The notes: generated from the letters alone by a model not told the origin. DNA of 64,000 bases from Streptosporangium sp. NBC_01495 (GCF_036250735.1 NZ_CP109430.1:5022001-5086000); one strand, 5' to 3'; shown: positions 38,838 through 47,179, numbered from the stretch's first letter. Program-made: numbers and translations.

Positions 38838-39889
38838 CCGCCTGCTCCTTGTCGGTTCGTGGTGGCCAGCAGCCACAACAGGTACGGTGCGCCGACCGCG
38901 CCGGTGACCACACCGGTGGGCAGCGCTGTCGGCAGCAGATGCGCGGCGACCAGGTCGGCGGTGAGCAGAACCACCGCACCCACCAGGGCGGCGGCGACCA
39001 CGCCACCGCTGGCGGGCCCCAGCAGCCGGTTGGCGATCGGTCCCGCGACGAGCGCGACGAAGACGAGGGGCCCGGCCGCCGCGACGGCCAGCGCGACCAG
39101 GACCACGGCGATGGCCAGCAGACCGGCGCGGGCGAGCTCGGTGGGCACGCCCAGTCCCCGCGCGGCGTCGTCGCCGAGTTCGAGCACTCGAAGCTGCCGT
39201 TGCAGCAGCACGGCCAGGGGCAGCAGGACGACCAGCGCGCCGAGCAGGAGCCGCAGCTCGGTGTCGCTCGCCTGGCCGACCGAGCCGGTCAGCCAGTGCA
39301 TCGCCTGGCGTGCCTCGAACAACTGGGCCCGGGTCAGCACGAACCCGGTGAGCCCCTCGAAGAAGGCCGCCACACCGATGCCGATCAGGATGAAGCGGTA
39401 GCCGCTCACGCCGTCGCGCCAGGCGAGCACGTACATCAGCAGCGCGGCCACGATGGCCCCGCCCAGCGCGAGCCCGGCTATGGCGATCCCGCCGACGTGC
39501 AGGAACACCAGGCCGCTCACCGCCGCCAGGCCGGCGCCCGAGGAGATGCCCACGAAGTCGGGTGAGGCGAGGGGATTGCGGAGCAGCTGCTGGAAGATCG
39601 TCCCGGACGCGCCGAGCGCGAGCCCGACCGAGAGCGCGGTCGCGGCGGTGGGGAGCCGCAGGCCCAGGACGACGAAGTCGAGGCTCGGGTCGTCGATCGT
39701 ACCCAGCAGCGACCCGACCACCTCGGCGGCGGAGAGACGGAAGCTGCCCACCATCATGGTCACCACGAACAGGGTGGCGACGGTCGAGGTCAACGCGAAG
39801 ATCACTACCACGATCCGGGCCGTACGGCCGCGCCGGGTGGCGCGAACGGCGTCGGAGACGGTTCTGAGGGCGTCGTGAGTCATGGCCAT
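38834..39889 (-). CDS. Siderophore ABC transporter permease (FepG/FecD-like)
   Basis: This 351-residue BtuC/FecCD-family permease has about ten helices. Family motifs are LRLPTAATALSVGLALGASGTIFQQLLRNPLASPDFVGISSGA and, later, GPLVFVALVAGPIANRLLGP. GGAGG lies ten bases before the ATG at 39889. It pairs with the permease at 39895-40920 to form the channel for the ferric siderophore captured by the lipoprotein at 40930-41952. Confidence 0.92.
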   Translation of the reverse strand: MAMTHDALRTVSDAVRATRRGRTARIVVVIFALTSTVATLFVVTMMVGSFRLSAAEVVGSLLGTIDDPSLDFVVLGLRLPTAATALSVGLALGASGTIFQQLLRNPLASPDFVGISSGAGLAAVSGLVFLHVGGIAIAGLALGGAIVAALLMYVLAWRDGVSGYRFILIGIGVAAFFEGLTGFVLTRAQLFEARQAMHWLTGSVGQASDTELRLLLGALVVLLPLAVLLQRQLRVLELGDDAARGLGVPTELARAGLLAIAVVLVALAVAAAGPLVFVALVAGPIANRLLGPASGGVVAAALVGAVVLLTADLVAAHLLPTALPTGVVTGAVGAPYLLWLLATTNRQGAGG

Positions 39890-39894
39890 CCGGG

Positions 39895-40920
39895 TCACAC
39901 CTCCGACAGTCGGCCGTAGCGCACGATCACCACGAAGACCGGCGCGCCGAGCACCCCGAGGACCACACCGACCTGCAGCTCCCCGGGGGCGCCCACGACC
40001 CGGCCGAGCACGTCGGCCAGCAACAGCACGACCGGCGCCAGGAGCATCGAGTACGGCAGGATCCACCGGTGGTCCGGCCCGCAGAGCGCCCGCGCGAGGT
40101 GCGGCACCACCAGCCCGATGAAGACGATCGGCCCGCAGGCCGCCGTGGCCGCGCCGGCGAGTATCGCGACGACCCCGAAGGCGACGGCCCTGGTGAGGCC
40201 GACCCGCTGGCCGAGCCCTCGCGCGACGTCCTCGCCGAGCGCGAGCCCGTTGAGCGCCCTGCCCAGGCACAGTGCCGCGACCAGGCCGGCGAGCAGGAAC
40301 GGCGCGACCCCGGTCAGGATCGGCGCGTACCGGCCGGCGAGCGATCCGACCTGCCAGAAACGCAGCTCGTTCAGCGCGTCGACGTTGGTCATGATGATGC
40401 CGGAGGTGACGGAACCGAGGCCGGCGGTGACCGCCGCGCCGGCCAGGGCCAGTTTGACGGGGGTGGCGCCTTCGCGGCCCAGCGACGCGATCGCGTACCC
40501 CAGCAGGGTCGCGACGATCGCGCCCGCGAAGGCGAACCAGATGTACACGCCCACGCCCCGGATCCCCAGGACCGTGAACGCGAAGACCACGAGGACGGCC
40601 GCGCCGGAGTTGATCCCCATGATCCCGGCATCGGCCAATGGATTGCGCGTGACGCCCTGCAGGATCGCGCCCGCGAGGCCCAGGGCCGCGCCCACCAGGA
40701 TGCCCAGGAGCGTGCGCGGCACGCGCAGCTCCAGGGTCACCGTACCGGCGATCGACTCGTCGACGTCGAGACCGCCCAGTGCCCGCAGCACGTCGGGCAG
40801 GCCGATGTCACGCGAGCCGAGGGTCACGCTGAGGAACGCCACCGCGGCGAGCAGGACGCAGAGCGCAGCGAGCCCGAACCCGAGGACCGGGGCCCGTCGT
40901 ATTGAAAGTGTGCTGGGCAT
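39895..40920 (-). CDS. Siderophore ABC transporter permease (FepD/FecC-like)
   Basis: This 341-residue FecCD-family permease has LELRVPRTLLGILVGAALGLAGAILQGVTRNPLADAGIMGINSGA and GPIVFIGLVVPHLARALCGPDHRW, hallmarks of the FecCD family. Nine to ten hydrophobic helices are visible. It starts nine bases after the stop of the binding-protein gene and ends six bases before the next permease, so the four genes are one operon. Confidence 0.93.
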   Translation of the reverse strand: MPSTLSIRRAPVLGFGLAALCVLLAAVAFLSVTLGSRDIGLPDVLRALGGLDVDESIAGTVTLELRVPRTLLGILVGAALGLAGAILQGVTRNPLADAGIMGINSGAAVLVVFAFTVLGIRGVGVYIWFAFAGAIVATLLGYAIASLGREGATPVKLALAGAAVTAGLGSVTSGIIMTNVDALNELRFWQVGSLAGRYAPILTGVAPFLLAGLVAALCLGRALNGLALGEDVARGLGQRVGLTRAVAFGVVAILAGAATAACGPIVFIGLVVPHLARALCGPDHRWILPYSMLLAPVVLLLADVLGRVVGAPGELQVGVVLGVLGAPVFVVIVRYGRLSEV

Positions 40921-40929
40921 CGGAGAGGA

Positions 40930-41952
40930 TCAGTCGCCGAGGTTCTCGTCAGCGACCTTGATCGCCTCGGTGAGCTTGTCCACCTCGGTGGCGAAGTCGC
41001 CGAACGTGTGCAGCCAGTACGCCGGCCAGGCCGCCACCGCACCGGCCTTGGCCGCCTTGATCTTGAACCAGGTGGGCTGCTTCTTACCCCACTCGGCGTT
41101 GACCGTGGGCGTGAAGGACCTGCCGTCCCACAGGATCAGGTCCGGCTGGTACTTGTCGGCGTTCTCCCAGCTGAGGTTCTCCCAGTACGGGAAACCCGGG
41201 TCCGGCTTGGCTGGATTGATCACCTTCAGGCCCCAGCGCTGGAAGTCCAGCAGTTCGGGCGCGTACTCGGGGTTGGCGACATACACCTGGTCGTCGGCGG
41301 GCGACATGCCGAGGGCCGTCAGCCCGGGTTTGCCCGCGACCGCCGCCTTGAACTTCTCGACGGACTCCTCGAAACGCTTCTTGTTCGCGGCGATCTCGGG
41401 AGCGTCCACCTTGGCGCCCAGGCTCTTGGCGAGGCTCTCGTACCCCTCGGCCAGGTCCTCGATGGACTTGCCCTGGGCGACGCCCACCACCGGAGCCAGC
41501 TCGGCGAGCTTCTTGCTCTTCTCGTCGGCGCCTTCCTCCAGGCCGCTGTGCGCCTTCTCCGCCGGCCACCAGTCCGCGACGATCAGGTCCGGCCGCAGCG
41601 CGGCCGCCTTCTCCACGTCGATCTTCCCCCACTCCTGGCCGAGGATCTCGATCCCGGAAAGGTCGAGGTTCTTCAGGTTGGCGTCGGTCTTGATCGACTC
41701 GTCGGCGTAGACGCCGACCGGTTTGATGCCGAACGACATCAGCGCGGCCGCTTCACCCGCGTGCGCGATGATCCGGGTGGGGATCCTGTCGGCCTTGACC
41801 GTCTCACCGGAGCCGTTGGTGAACGACCACGGACCGGACGACGAGGGCTGCGTGCCCGCCGAGGGCTGCGTGCCCGGGGAGTTCTGTGCACCGCAGCCGG
41901 TGAGCGCGAGGCCCAACGCCGCCACGGCGAGAACCCGACGCGACGTGCGCAT
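40930..41952 (-). CDS. Iron-siderophore binding lipoprotein (FecB/FhuD class)
   Basis: This 340-residue extracellular binding protein has a short signal peptide ending in ALTGC (lipid-anchored Cys20) and a Gln/Ser/Gly/Pro-rich tether with a repeated PGTQPSAGTQP. The mature domain contains RIIAHAGEAAALMSFGIKPVGVYAD, LRPDLIVADWW and YQPDLILWDGRSF, the class III binding-protein pattern. It is the promoter-proximal gene of the uptake operon and has an iron box 41 bases upstream, so iron-repressed expression is expected. The siderophore is not identifiable; Trp-rich AWPAYWLHTFG near the end is conserved in some actinobacterial members. Confidence 0.9.
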   Translation of the reverse strand: MRTSRRVLAVAALGLALTGCGAQNSPGTQPSAGTQPSSSGPWSFTNGSGETVKADRIPTRIIAHAGEAAALMSFGIKPVGVYADESIKTDANLKNLDLSGIEILGQEWGKIDVEKAAALRPDLIVADWWPAEKAHSGLEEGADEKSKKLAELAPVVGVAQGKSIEDLAEGYESLAKSLGAKVDAPEIAANKKRFEESVEKFKAAVAGKPGLTALGMSPADDQVYVANPEYAPELLDFQRWGLKVINPAKPDPGFPYWENLSWENADKYQPDLILWDGRSFTPTVNAEWGKKQPTWFKIKAAKAGAVAAWPAYWLHTFGDFATEVDKLTEAIKVADENLGD

Positions 41953-41992
41953 GCGGTGTTCCTATCTCGCAAGGGGAAACTTCGCCACAAAG

Positions 41993-42011
41993 TTAGGTTA
42001 GCCTACCCAAA
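41993..42011 (-). promoter_or_regulatory. Iron box (IdeR/DmdR-type operator)
   Basis: Read on the minus strand, TTTGGGTAGGCTAACCTAA matches 17 of 19 bases of the consensus TTAGGTTAGGCTAACCTAA. It lies just upstream of the siderophore-uptake operon and between that operon and the divergent condensation-domain gene. It could therefore influence both. Confidence 0.85.
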
Positions 42012-42186
42012 ATAGCAACCTCGGGCCCTGGCGACCGCGCACCGACCCCCGGAACGATCACCGGCGTGACGCGGGTCGGGAACGACGAGCGAGGCGCGGA
42101 AACCACGGCGGACAAGGGCTTGCCGCCTCTCCGGCGGACGTGATTCACTGACGTCACCCTCGAAACTGTAAGCAAACTTTCCAATA

Positions 42187-42492
42187 ATGGACCTTCCGGT
42201 TTGGCGGCTTCCCGTGGCACAACCGCTCTCGTTCGAGCCGGAACGGCTCCTGCTCCCGCACCGGTCCGATCCGCCGGACCGCTCCTCCGCCACCCGTCAC
42301 CCGTACCGGACGCGCGACGCGTCCGACGCCCACCGGGAGCCCTCGGACGCCCGGCGCGGCGGCGTCCCCGGTGGCGCTTTCGGTGACGTTTTGGGTGACG
42401 TTTTCGGTGACGGGGAGCGGCGCCCGGAGTACGCCGAGCGGACGCGGACCGGCGTCCGGCCAAAGATCCGGCCGAAGAGCGGCGGCCGGTGA
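42187..42492 (+). CDS. Possible small protein upstream of and overlapping the condensation-domain gene
   Basis: This is an open frame of 101 codons that starts at ATG 42187 and ends in TGA overlapping the GTG of the next gene (GTGA). That arrangement often marks real coupled genes. The product is proline/arginine/aspartate-rich with a tetrapeptide repeat (GDVL, GDVF, GDGE) encoded by the 12-bp repeat at 42369-42416. No ribosome site stands before the ATG and I recognise no family. It may equally be a leader region that is open by chance. Confidence 0.35.
   Translation: MDLPVWRLPVAQPLSFEPERLLLPHRSDPPDRSSATRHPYRTRDASDAHREPSDARRGGVPGGAFGDVLGDVFGDGERRPEYAERTRTGVRPKIRPKSGGR
42369..42416. repeat. 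12-bp tandem repeat, four copies
   Basis: CGGTGACGTTTT occurs as four adjacent units: a degenerate copy at 42369, two near-perfect copies at 42381 and 42393, and a partly diverged copy at 42405. It sits about 75-120 bases before the GTG of the condensation-domain gene. Confidence 0.9.
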
Positions 42493-44246
42493 CCGCCGCG
42501 CGCTTCTCCGGTCTGACGGCGCGCCACGGCCCGTTGACGACGGGCCAGGCCAACATGGTCCGCTGCATGCTCACCGATCCGCCCGAGCACATGAACTACC
42601 GCGTCGTGCGGGCCGTCCAGCCGGGCACGACGCTCGCCGTGATCACCGAGGCCGTGATCCGGCTGGTGACCCGGCACGAGTCCCTGCGCACCATCTTCCA
42701 CGACGACCTCCAGCGGGTCCTGGCCGCCGGAGGCGTGGCCATCGAGGTCCACGACACCGGCGAGCCCCCGGCCGGACCGGACGCCGCCGGGGACCCGGGC
42801 GACGCCCCGGTGAGCGTCGGCGGCACGGAGATCGGAGAGGCCGGAGGCGCGGAGGCCGAGACACGCGACACCGACCTCGCGGAGGAGGTCGCGCGGCGGC
42901 TCCACGGGACGCGCTTCGCGCTGGACACCGAGATCCCTCTCCGGGTCGCCGTGATCACCTCGGGCGGTGTGCCGCGACAGGCCGTCCTGGTGACCACGCA
43001 CAGTGCCATGGACGCGGCCGGGCTGGCCGTACTGCTCGGCGAGTGGGACGAACTGCTCCTCGGCAAGCCGCTCGCGCCGGTGACCGCGCCGCAGCCGCTC
43101 GATGTCGCGGCGGCCGAGCGCACCCCGGCCGGCCTGCGGCGGTCCGAGGCGGCGCTCCGCTACTGGGAGGGCCACCTGCGCAGGGTGCCCCGGTCCACGC
43201 TGACGGTCCCGGTCGACGGCGAGACGGACTGGCTGCTCCCCCGGCTGCGGGTGCGCTCGGTCCCGGCGGCCAGGGCGCTGGGGCGGATCTCCGCGCGTAC
43301 CGGGGCGAGCCCGTCGGCGGCGGTGCTCGCGGCCCTGGCGGTGCTCGCCGGGGTGCGGGCCCGCCTGCGGACGGTCGTCGTGCTGTCCATCTCGGCGAAC
43401 CGGTTCCGGCCCGAGCTGCGCGAGTACGTCGGGCCGCTCGCCCAGGACGCGCTGATCCCCGTGGAGGTCGGCGAGGACGGCTTCGACACCGTGCTGCGCG
43501 GCGCACGCTCGGCGACGATGGCCGCGTACCAGAACAGCCGGTTCGACTCGGCCGCCCTCATCCGGGTCATGGAGGACGTCCAGCGGGAGCGTGGCCTCTT
43601 CTTCGCCCGGGACATCGTGTTCAACGACATGAGCGTCCCCGGCCGGGGCACGCGGGTCAGCCGTACCGGCGAGGACGTTCACTCGGTCTGGCTCCCGCCG
43701 GCCACCCTGCCCACGCGCACCTCGCTCTGGGTCCACCGGCTGCACGGCGAGCTCGACGTCACCCTGTGGGCCGACCCGCGCTGCCTGCCCCGCGGCGACA
43801 CCTCGGCCCTCGGCGAGGGGATCGCCCGGCTGCTCATCGAAGCGGGTGATCGGAACGTGCCACTGACCGAGCTGACCGCCCTCACCGGCGTCGTCCCGGT
43901 TCCCCGGGACGACGGCTGGCTGCCGGTCGACGGCTGCTGGGTCCACCTCCCCGAGGTCGAACGCCTGACGACGGACGCGCTCGCGCGGCTGGCCGGCGAC
44001 GGCGAGGCGACCCCCACCGCCGCGACGGCCGTCATCGCCGAAGCCGACGGGCGGCTCGGGCATCGGCTGGTGTGCTTCACCTCGGCCGGGACCACGCCGG
44101 AGGCGCTGCACTCCGCCTGCCTGAGCCTGCTGTTCGGCCGCATGTCGGCCATGGCCCCGCACCACTACGTCGTCTGCGCGACCGCCCCGCCCCCGGGCGC
44201 CTCCTGGCAGGATCTGCCGAGAGTCGCCGAGGGCTCCGGACGCTGA
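42489..44246 (+). CDS. Free-standing NRPS condensation-domain protein
   Basis: This 585-residue protein has the condensation-domain fold without adenylation or carrier domains. N-terminal landmarks are PLTTGQANMVRCML and VIRLVTRHESLRTIF. The catalytic motif is TTHSAMDAAG (about residues 169-178): the second His and the Asp of HHxxxDG are kept, while the first His is Thr and the Gly is Ala. RYWEGHLRRVP and FNDMSV (near the usual bridging region) follow. An acidic insertion of about 40 residues (GPDAAGDPGDAP...) interrupts the N-lobe. It may be a free-standing acyl- or amide-transferring enzyme of a siderophore or lipopeptide pathway, but no NRPS is nearby. It is divergent from the iron-uptake operon across a shared iron box. 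Confidence 0.8.
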   Translation: MTAARFSGLTARHGPLTTGQANMVRCMLTDPPEHMNYRVVRAVQPGTTLAVITEAVIRLVTRHESLRTIFHDDLQRVLAAGGVAIEVHDTGEPPAGPDAAGDPGDAPVSVGGTEIGEAGGAEAETRDTDLAEEVARRLHGTRFALDTEIPLRVAVITSGGVPRQAVLVTTHSAMDAAGLAVLLGEWDELLLGKPLAPVTAPQPLDVAAAERTPAGLRRSEAALRYWEGHLRRVPRSTLTVPVDGETDWLLPRLRVRSVPAARALGRISARTGASPSAAVLAALAVLAGVRARLRTVVVLSISANRFRPELREYVGPLAQDALIPVEVGEDGFDTVLRGARSATMAAYQNSRFDSAALIRVMEDVQRERGLFFARDIVFNDMSVPGRGTRVSRTGEDVHSVWLPPATLPTRTSLWVHRLHGELDVTLWADPRCLPRGDTSALGEGIARLLIEAGDRNVPLTELTALTGVVPVPRDDGWLPVDGCWVHLPEVERLTTDALARLAGDGEATPTAATAVIAEADGRLGHRLVCFTSAGTTPEALHSACLSLLFGRMSAMAPHHYVVCATAPPPGASWQDLPRVAEGSGR

Positions 44247-44309
44247 GGACGCTGAGGACGCTGACGCGTTTTACCGGTCCCGGCCCCGATCTGGGGGCGA
44301 GGGGGGCCG

Positions 44310-45167
44310 TCAGGACCAGGGGTCGAAGGGGATGCCGCCGGGCTTGGCGCGCGAGAGGAGGTCCTCGAACCTGCCATTGTTGATCTTGATGGTCGCGGCG
44401 CCGAAGTTCGCGTTCATCAGCCTGTCGCGCAGCGAGGTGCTGGGCCAGCCGTTCCAGTCCACGAGCGGAGGGTAGCGCCAGTTGTGGTAGTGGTTCTCCG
44501 GCGGCTCGTCATTGCCGTTGGCGAGCCGGAGGAAGTGCGTGGACGCCCCGTCCTTGTGATAGACGACCTTGGGGTGCGACCCGTCGAAGCGCACCTGCGA
44601 GCGCGGGTAGGTCACGACGCTGCTGTGTTGCGTGGTCGAAAGGTATTCCACCTGGTTGGACGCCTGGTTGATCCAGGAGATGACGTGTTCCCAGTCGTGA
44701 CGGTGGCCGCCGAGGCTGATGCCGGACAGCGCCTGGTCCTTCTCGAAGTAACTGGCGTACACGACGGCGCACCAGCCGTTGTTGCACTTGGCGCGGGCGT
44801 AGGTCTGTGAGTTGTCCAGGTCCGACTGGTCGCGGCAGTTGCCGTTGACCGCGCCGGTCGGGTTCAGCCCCGGGGCGAGCGTCCCGTCCGGCCCGATGGC
44901 GGGGGTGGCGTAGCAGCCGTCGCCGTCGTAGTCGTAGGCCGGTGAGAACGAGGCCTCGTACCCTCCGGCCGACTGGGGCAGGTTGTGCGGCGGATCGGCG
45001 TAGGCCGCCGACGCGGGGATCACGACCCCCAGAACGGTGGCGCCGAGCACGATCCCGAACCGGGAACGCCTGCGGGTGAGGAACGTGCGGGAGGACTCGC
45101 CCCCCTCTGACACGGTTGCCGACTTCGATGCCTTCGCGGTGGACGTGAATGACGACAGCTTTCGCAT
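44310..45167 (-). CDS. Secreted NLP / NPP1-family necrosis-inducing protein
   Basis: This is a 285-residue protein with an export signal: basic TRRRSRF (Tat-like), a hydrophobic core and AYA cleavage site before DPPHNLP. The mature part contains the NLP hallmark heptapeptide GHRHDWE at residues 154-160, plus CNNGWCAVVYASYFEKDQ and paired cysteines (GDGC, GNC, KCNNGWC). NLPs are best known from plant-associated microbes. They bind a divalent metal and plant sphingolipids and can lyse dicot cells; many bacterial copies have unknown roles. I started at ATG 45167; the frame extends upstream without a signal sequence. It is monocistronic and convergent with the condensation-domain gene. Confidence 0.88.
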   Translation of the reverse strand: MRKLSSFTSTAKASKSATVSEGGESSRTFLTRRRSRFGIVLGATVLGVVIPASAAYADPPHNLPQSAGGYEASFSPAYDYDGDGCYATPAIGPDGTLAPGLNPTGAVNGNCRDQSDLDNSQTYARAKCNNGWCAVVYASYFEKDQALSGISLGGHRHDWEHVISWINQASNQVEYLSTTQHSSVVTYPRSQVRFDGSHPKVVYHKDGASTHFLRLANGNDEPPENHYHNWRYPPLVDWNGWPSTSLRDRLMNANFGAATIKINNGRFEDLLSRAKPGGIPFDPWS

Positions 45168-45526
45168 TCTTCCGCTTTCTCGAAGAACTGCTCCAAGATC
45201 TGACAGGACCTGACAGCGCGTCGGTGTGGTGGAGGCACCGGCGGCGTTCTCCGCGCCGATGTGAGCACATCTCGCACTTTTCCGGCACCACGGAATCATG
45301 GAACCGACGCTTGATCAAGTTCCTTGAACCAGATGACGCCGGCATGTATCGGCGACGGTCGAAAGGTGAATCACGAGCGAAGGCTTACGAATCGCCTCCC
45401 GGCGAAGCAGGGGCGCCAAGGGCCGGGAGCAACCGCGTCCACCGTGATTTCCCGGACTCCGGTCTCGTCGGCCGGGCCGCGGGTGAGCACGAAATGTTGA
45501 CTCCCGGCCATGACCGGGCCCGCCCA
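45168..45526. other. Intergenic region upstream of the NLP gene
   Basis: About 360 bases without a convincing gene. It holds a perfect inverted repeat GATGTG-AG-CACATC at 45258-45271 and the palindromic patches TTGATCAA and GTTC-CTT-GAAC near 45312-45328. These are plausible operators for the NLP gene, but no -10/-35 pair stands out. Confidence 0.4.
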
Positions 45527-45542
45527 GCCGCCCCGGGGCGGC
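45527..45542 (-). terminator. Palindrome after the SDR gene
   Basis: GCCGCCCCGGGGCGGC is a perfect 16-base palindrome 33 bases beyond the SDR stop codon. The stem is GC-only with no true loop or T-tract, so termination is only probable. Confidence 0.45.
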
Positions 45543-45574
45543 ACGGTGATCGGCGTCGGCCGCGCCGAGGCGCG

Positions 45575-46402
45575 CTAGAGGCGCAGCAGGTGGCCGGTCA
45601 GGTCGTACAGGCGGCGGGCGGCGGCCGGGTCGAGCGAGGGCAGGGACGGGTCGAGCGGGCGGCGGCGGTCGTAGGCGAGCAGGCCGCCCTCGCCCGGCGG
45701 GTCGTCCATCAGCTCGACGATCGGCGCGATGGCCTTCTCGACCGGCTGGGCGGCGAACCTGGCCAGCAGCCTGACGACGGTCCTGGCGGGCTGCTTGAGG
45801 TTGTCGGTGCCGCTGTCGGTGAAGCCGGGGTGGTGCAGCAGGTAGCGGGTGCGGGCGTCCGGGTGATTGGCGGCGTACGCGACGCCCAGGAGGTCGGTGG
45901 CGCGCCCGCCCTGCAGCATGGCCTTGATGCCGCCGTAGCCCTGCTTGAGCGACAGGTCGTCCCAGTGGACGCGGCCCTTGGTGACGCCGACGCCGCAGAC
46001 GTTCACGATCATCGGGTTCTCCCCGCGCTCCAGCAGGCCGGTCAGGCCGTAGGCGAGCAGGAAGCGGCTGACGTAGTAGAGGGCGAAGGTGGCCTCGTGA
46101 CCGTCGGGGGTCTCCACCCGCCGCGGGAAGTGACGGATCGCGGTGGACACCAGGCCGTCCAGCACGTCGTGCCGCGCCCTGATCTCCTTGATCACTCGCA
46201 CGTTCTCCGCCACCGACGCCAGGTCGGCCCGCAGGAACGCGGCCCGCTCCGCGGCGCCCAGCCCGGCGGCCTCGTCGAGGAGACGCCGCCCCCTGGCCGG
46301 GTCGCTGCCCACGACCGTCACCCGGTCACCCCGGCGCAGGAAGTGCAGGGCGAGCCCCCGGCCCATGCCGTTCGTACCGCCCGCCACGACATACGTCCGC
46401 AT
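45575..46402 (-). CDS. Short-chain dehydrogenase/reductase family protein
   Basis: This 275-residue Rossmann-fold protein has the N-terminal glycine motif VVAGGTNGMGRGLA and the active-site pair Tyr-x-x-x-Lys in QGYGGIKAM. Its NAD(P) specificity is suggested by VGSDPARGR, where an Arg could bind the NADP phosphate. The region around the usual catalytic Ser reads NVCGVGVTKG, so Ser may be replaced. It is divergent from a TetR regulator across a perfect inverted repeat and is the likely target of that regulator. Such TetR/SDR pairs commonly handle small lipophilic or aromatic compounds. The substrate is unknown. Confidence 0.85.
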   Translation of the reverse strand: MRTYVVAGGTNGMGRGLALHFLRRGDRVTVVGSDPARGRRLLDEAAGLGAAERAAFLRADLASVAENVRVIKEIRARHDVLDGLVSTAIRHFPRRVETPDGHEATFALYYVSRFLLAYGLTGLLERGENPMIVNVCGVGVTKGRVHWDDLSLKQGYGGIKAMLQGGRATDLLGVAYAANHPDARTRYLLHHPGFTDSGTDNLKQPARTVVRLLARFAAQPVEKAIAPIVELMDDPPGEGGLLAYDRRRPLDPSLPSLDPAAARRLYDLTGHLLRL

Positions 46403-46410
46403 AGTTCACT

Positions 46411-46438
46411 CCATAAGTCATCGAACGCTGACTTATGG
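46411..46438. promoter_or_regulatory. TetR-type operator between the SDR and its regulator
   Basis: CCATAAGTCA-N8-TGACTTATGG is a perfect 10-bp inverted repeat. It starts nine bases upstream of the SDR start and just before the regulator's -10 region. This position would let the TetR protein repress both genes. Confidence 0.85.
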
Positions 46439-46459
46439 GAACGTAGCACAGCGTCCGCA

Positions 46460-46465
46460 TACAAT
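46460..46465 (+). promoter_or_regulatory. -10 element of the TetR gene
   Basis: TACAAT is a near-consensus -10 box. It overlaps an in-frame ATG at 46464, which therefore cannot be the start. This supports the TTG at 46500 as the start. No clear -35 box is seen; the operator arm occupies its place. Confidence 0.6.
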
Positions 46466-46499
46466 GTCAACGATCGATGACCGAGCGAGGGAGCCCGCG

Positions 46500-47096
46500 T
46501 TGCCGAAGAGGGACAGGGAGGCCACCCGGGCGCGCCTGCTGGAGGCCGCCAGGCTGCGCTTCGCCCGCGAGGGTTACGACGCCACCAGCGTCCGCGACGT
46601 CGCCAGGGACTCCGGGGTCGACGCCACCCTCATCTTCCGCTACTTCGGCTCCAAGAAACAGCTCTTCGACGAGGCCAGCGCCGCCGACCTCCCGGCCGGC
46701 CTGCTCGAAGGCCCGCAGGAGGAATTGGTCGCCCGCATGGTGCGCACGGTCGTCGACCACGACTGGACGAAGTACGGCGGCGAGCACCCCCTGGTCGCCA
46801 TGCTGCGCTCCTCGGCCCACGAGGACGCCCGCCTGCGCATCCGCGAGGAGGTCTGCAACACCTACGTCAACGCCCTGCGGGACCTGGCCGAGGGCGAGGA
46901 CGCCGAGCTGCGGGCCGAGCTGCTCAGCGCCTGGATGGTCGGCATCGGCATCCTGCGCTCGGTCGTGGGCACCCCCGCCCTGGCCGAGGCGCGGGCCGCC
47001 GACCTGGCCCCGCACGTCGCGGCCGTCGCCACGGACCTGCTGGGCCGCCCGATGTCGGGAACCGTGGACCGGGAGGGCGGGTCCGGCCAGACCTGA
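46500..47096 (+). CDS. TetR-family transcriptional regulator
   Basis: This is a 198-residue repressor. The helix-turn-helix is ATRARLLEAARLRFAREGYDATSVRDVARDSGVDATLIFRYFGSKKQLFDEA, a textbook TetR N-terminus. The rest is the helical ligand/dimer domain with the TetR_C-like WMVGIGILRSVVG. I start at TTG 46500 (GAGGGAG upstream) because the ATG at 46464 lies within the -10 box. It probably represses itself and the divergent SDR through the inverted repeat at 46411-46438. The ligand is likely the SDR substrate. Confidence 0.88.
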   Translation: MPKRDREATRARLLEAARLRFAREGYDATSVRDVARDSGVDATLIFRYFGSKKQLFDEASAADLPAGLLEGPQEELVARMVRTVVDHDWTKYGGEHPLVAMLRSSAHEDARLRIREEVCNTYVNALRDLAEGEDAELRAELLSAWMVGIGILRSVVGTPALAEARAADLAPHVAAVATDLLGRPMSGTVDREGGSGQT

Positions 47097-47160
47097 CGTC
47101 CCGCCGATTGCGGTCGTCCGGTTTGTCGAAATTCCCCGGATCCGGTTAGGCTCCCCTTAA

Positions 47161-47179
47161 TTAGGACAGGCTAACCTGT
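47161..47179 (+). promoter_or_regulatory. Iron box upstream of the ABC exporter pair
   Basis: TTAGGACAGGCTAACCTGT matches 15 of 19 bases of the IdeR/DmdR consensus. A second weaker half-match (GGTTAGGCTCCCCTTAA) directly precedes it at 47144-47160. The pair lies 150-180 bases before the ABC gene start. Confidence 0.65.

Noticed and set aside
42297-44165. Minus-strand frame opposite the condensation-domain gene
   Set aside because: Compositionally biased; the plus strand encodes the condensation fold with its catalytic motif.
44238-44266. Three copies of GGACGCTGA at the end of the condensation-domain gene
   Set aside because: Short repeat spanning the stop codon, with no hairpin or known site; treated as a minor slippage product.
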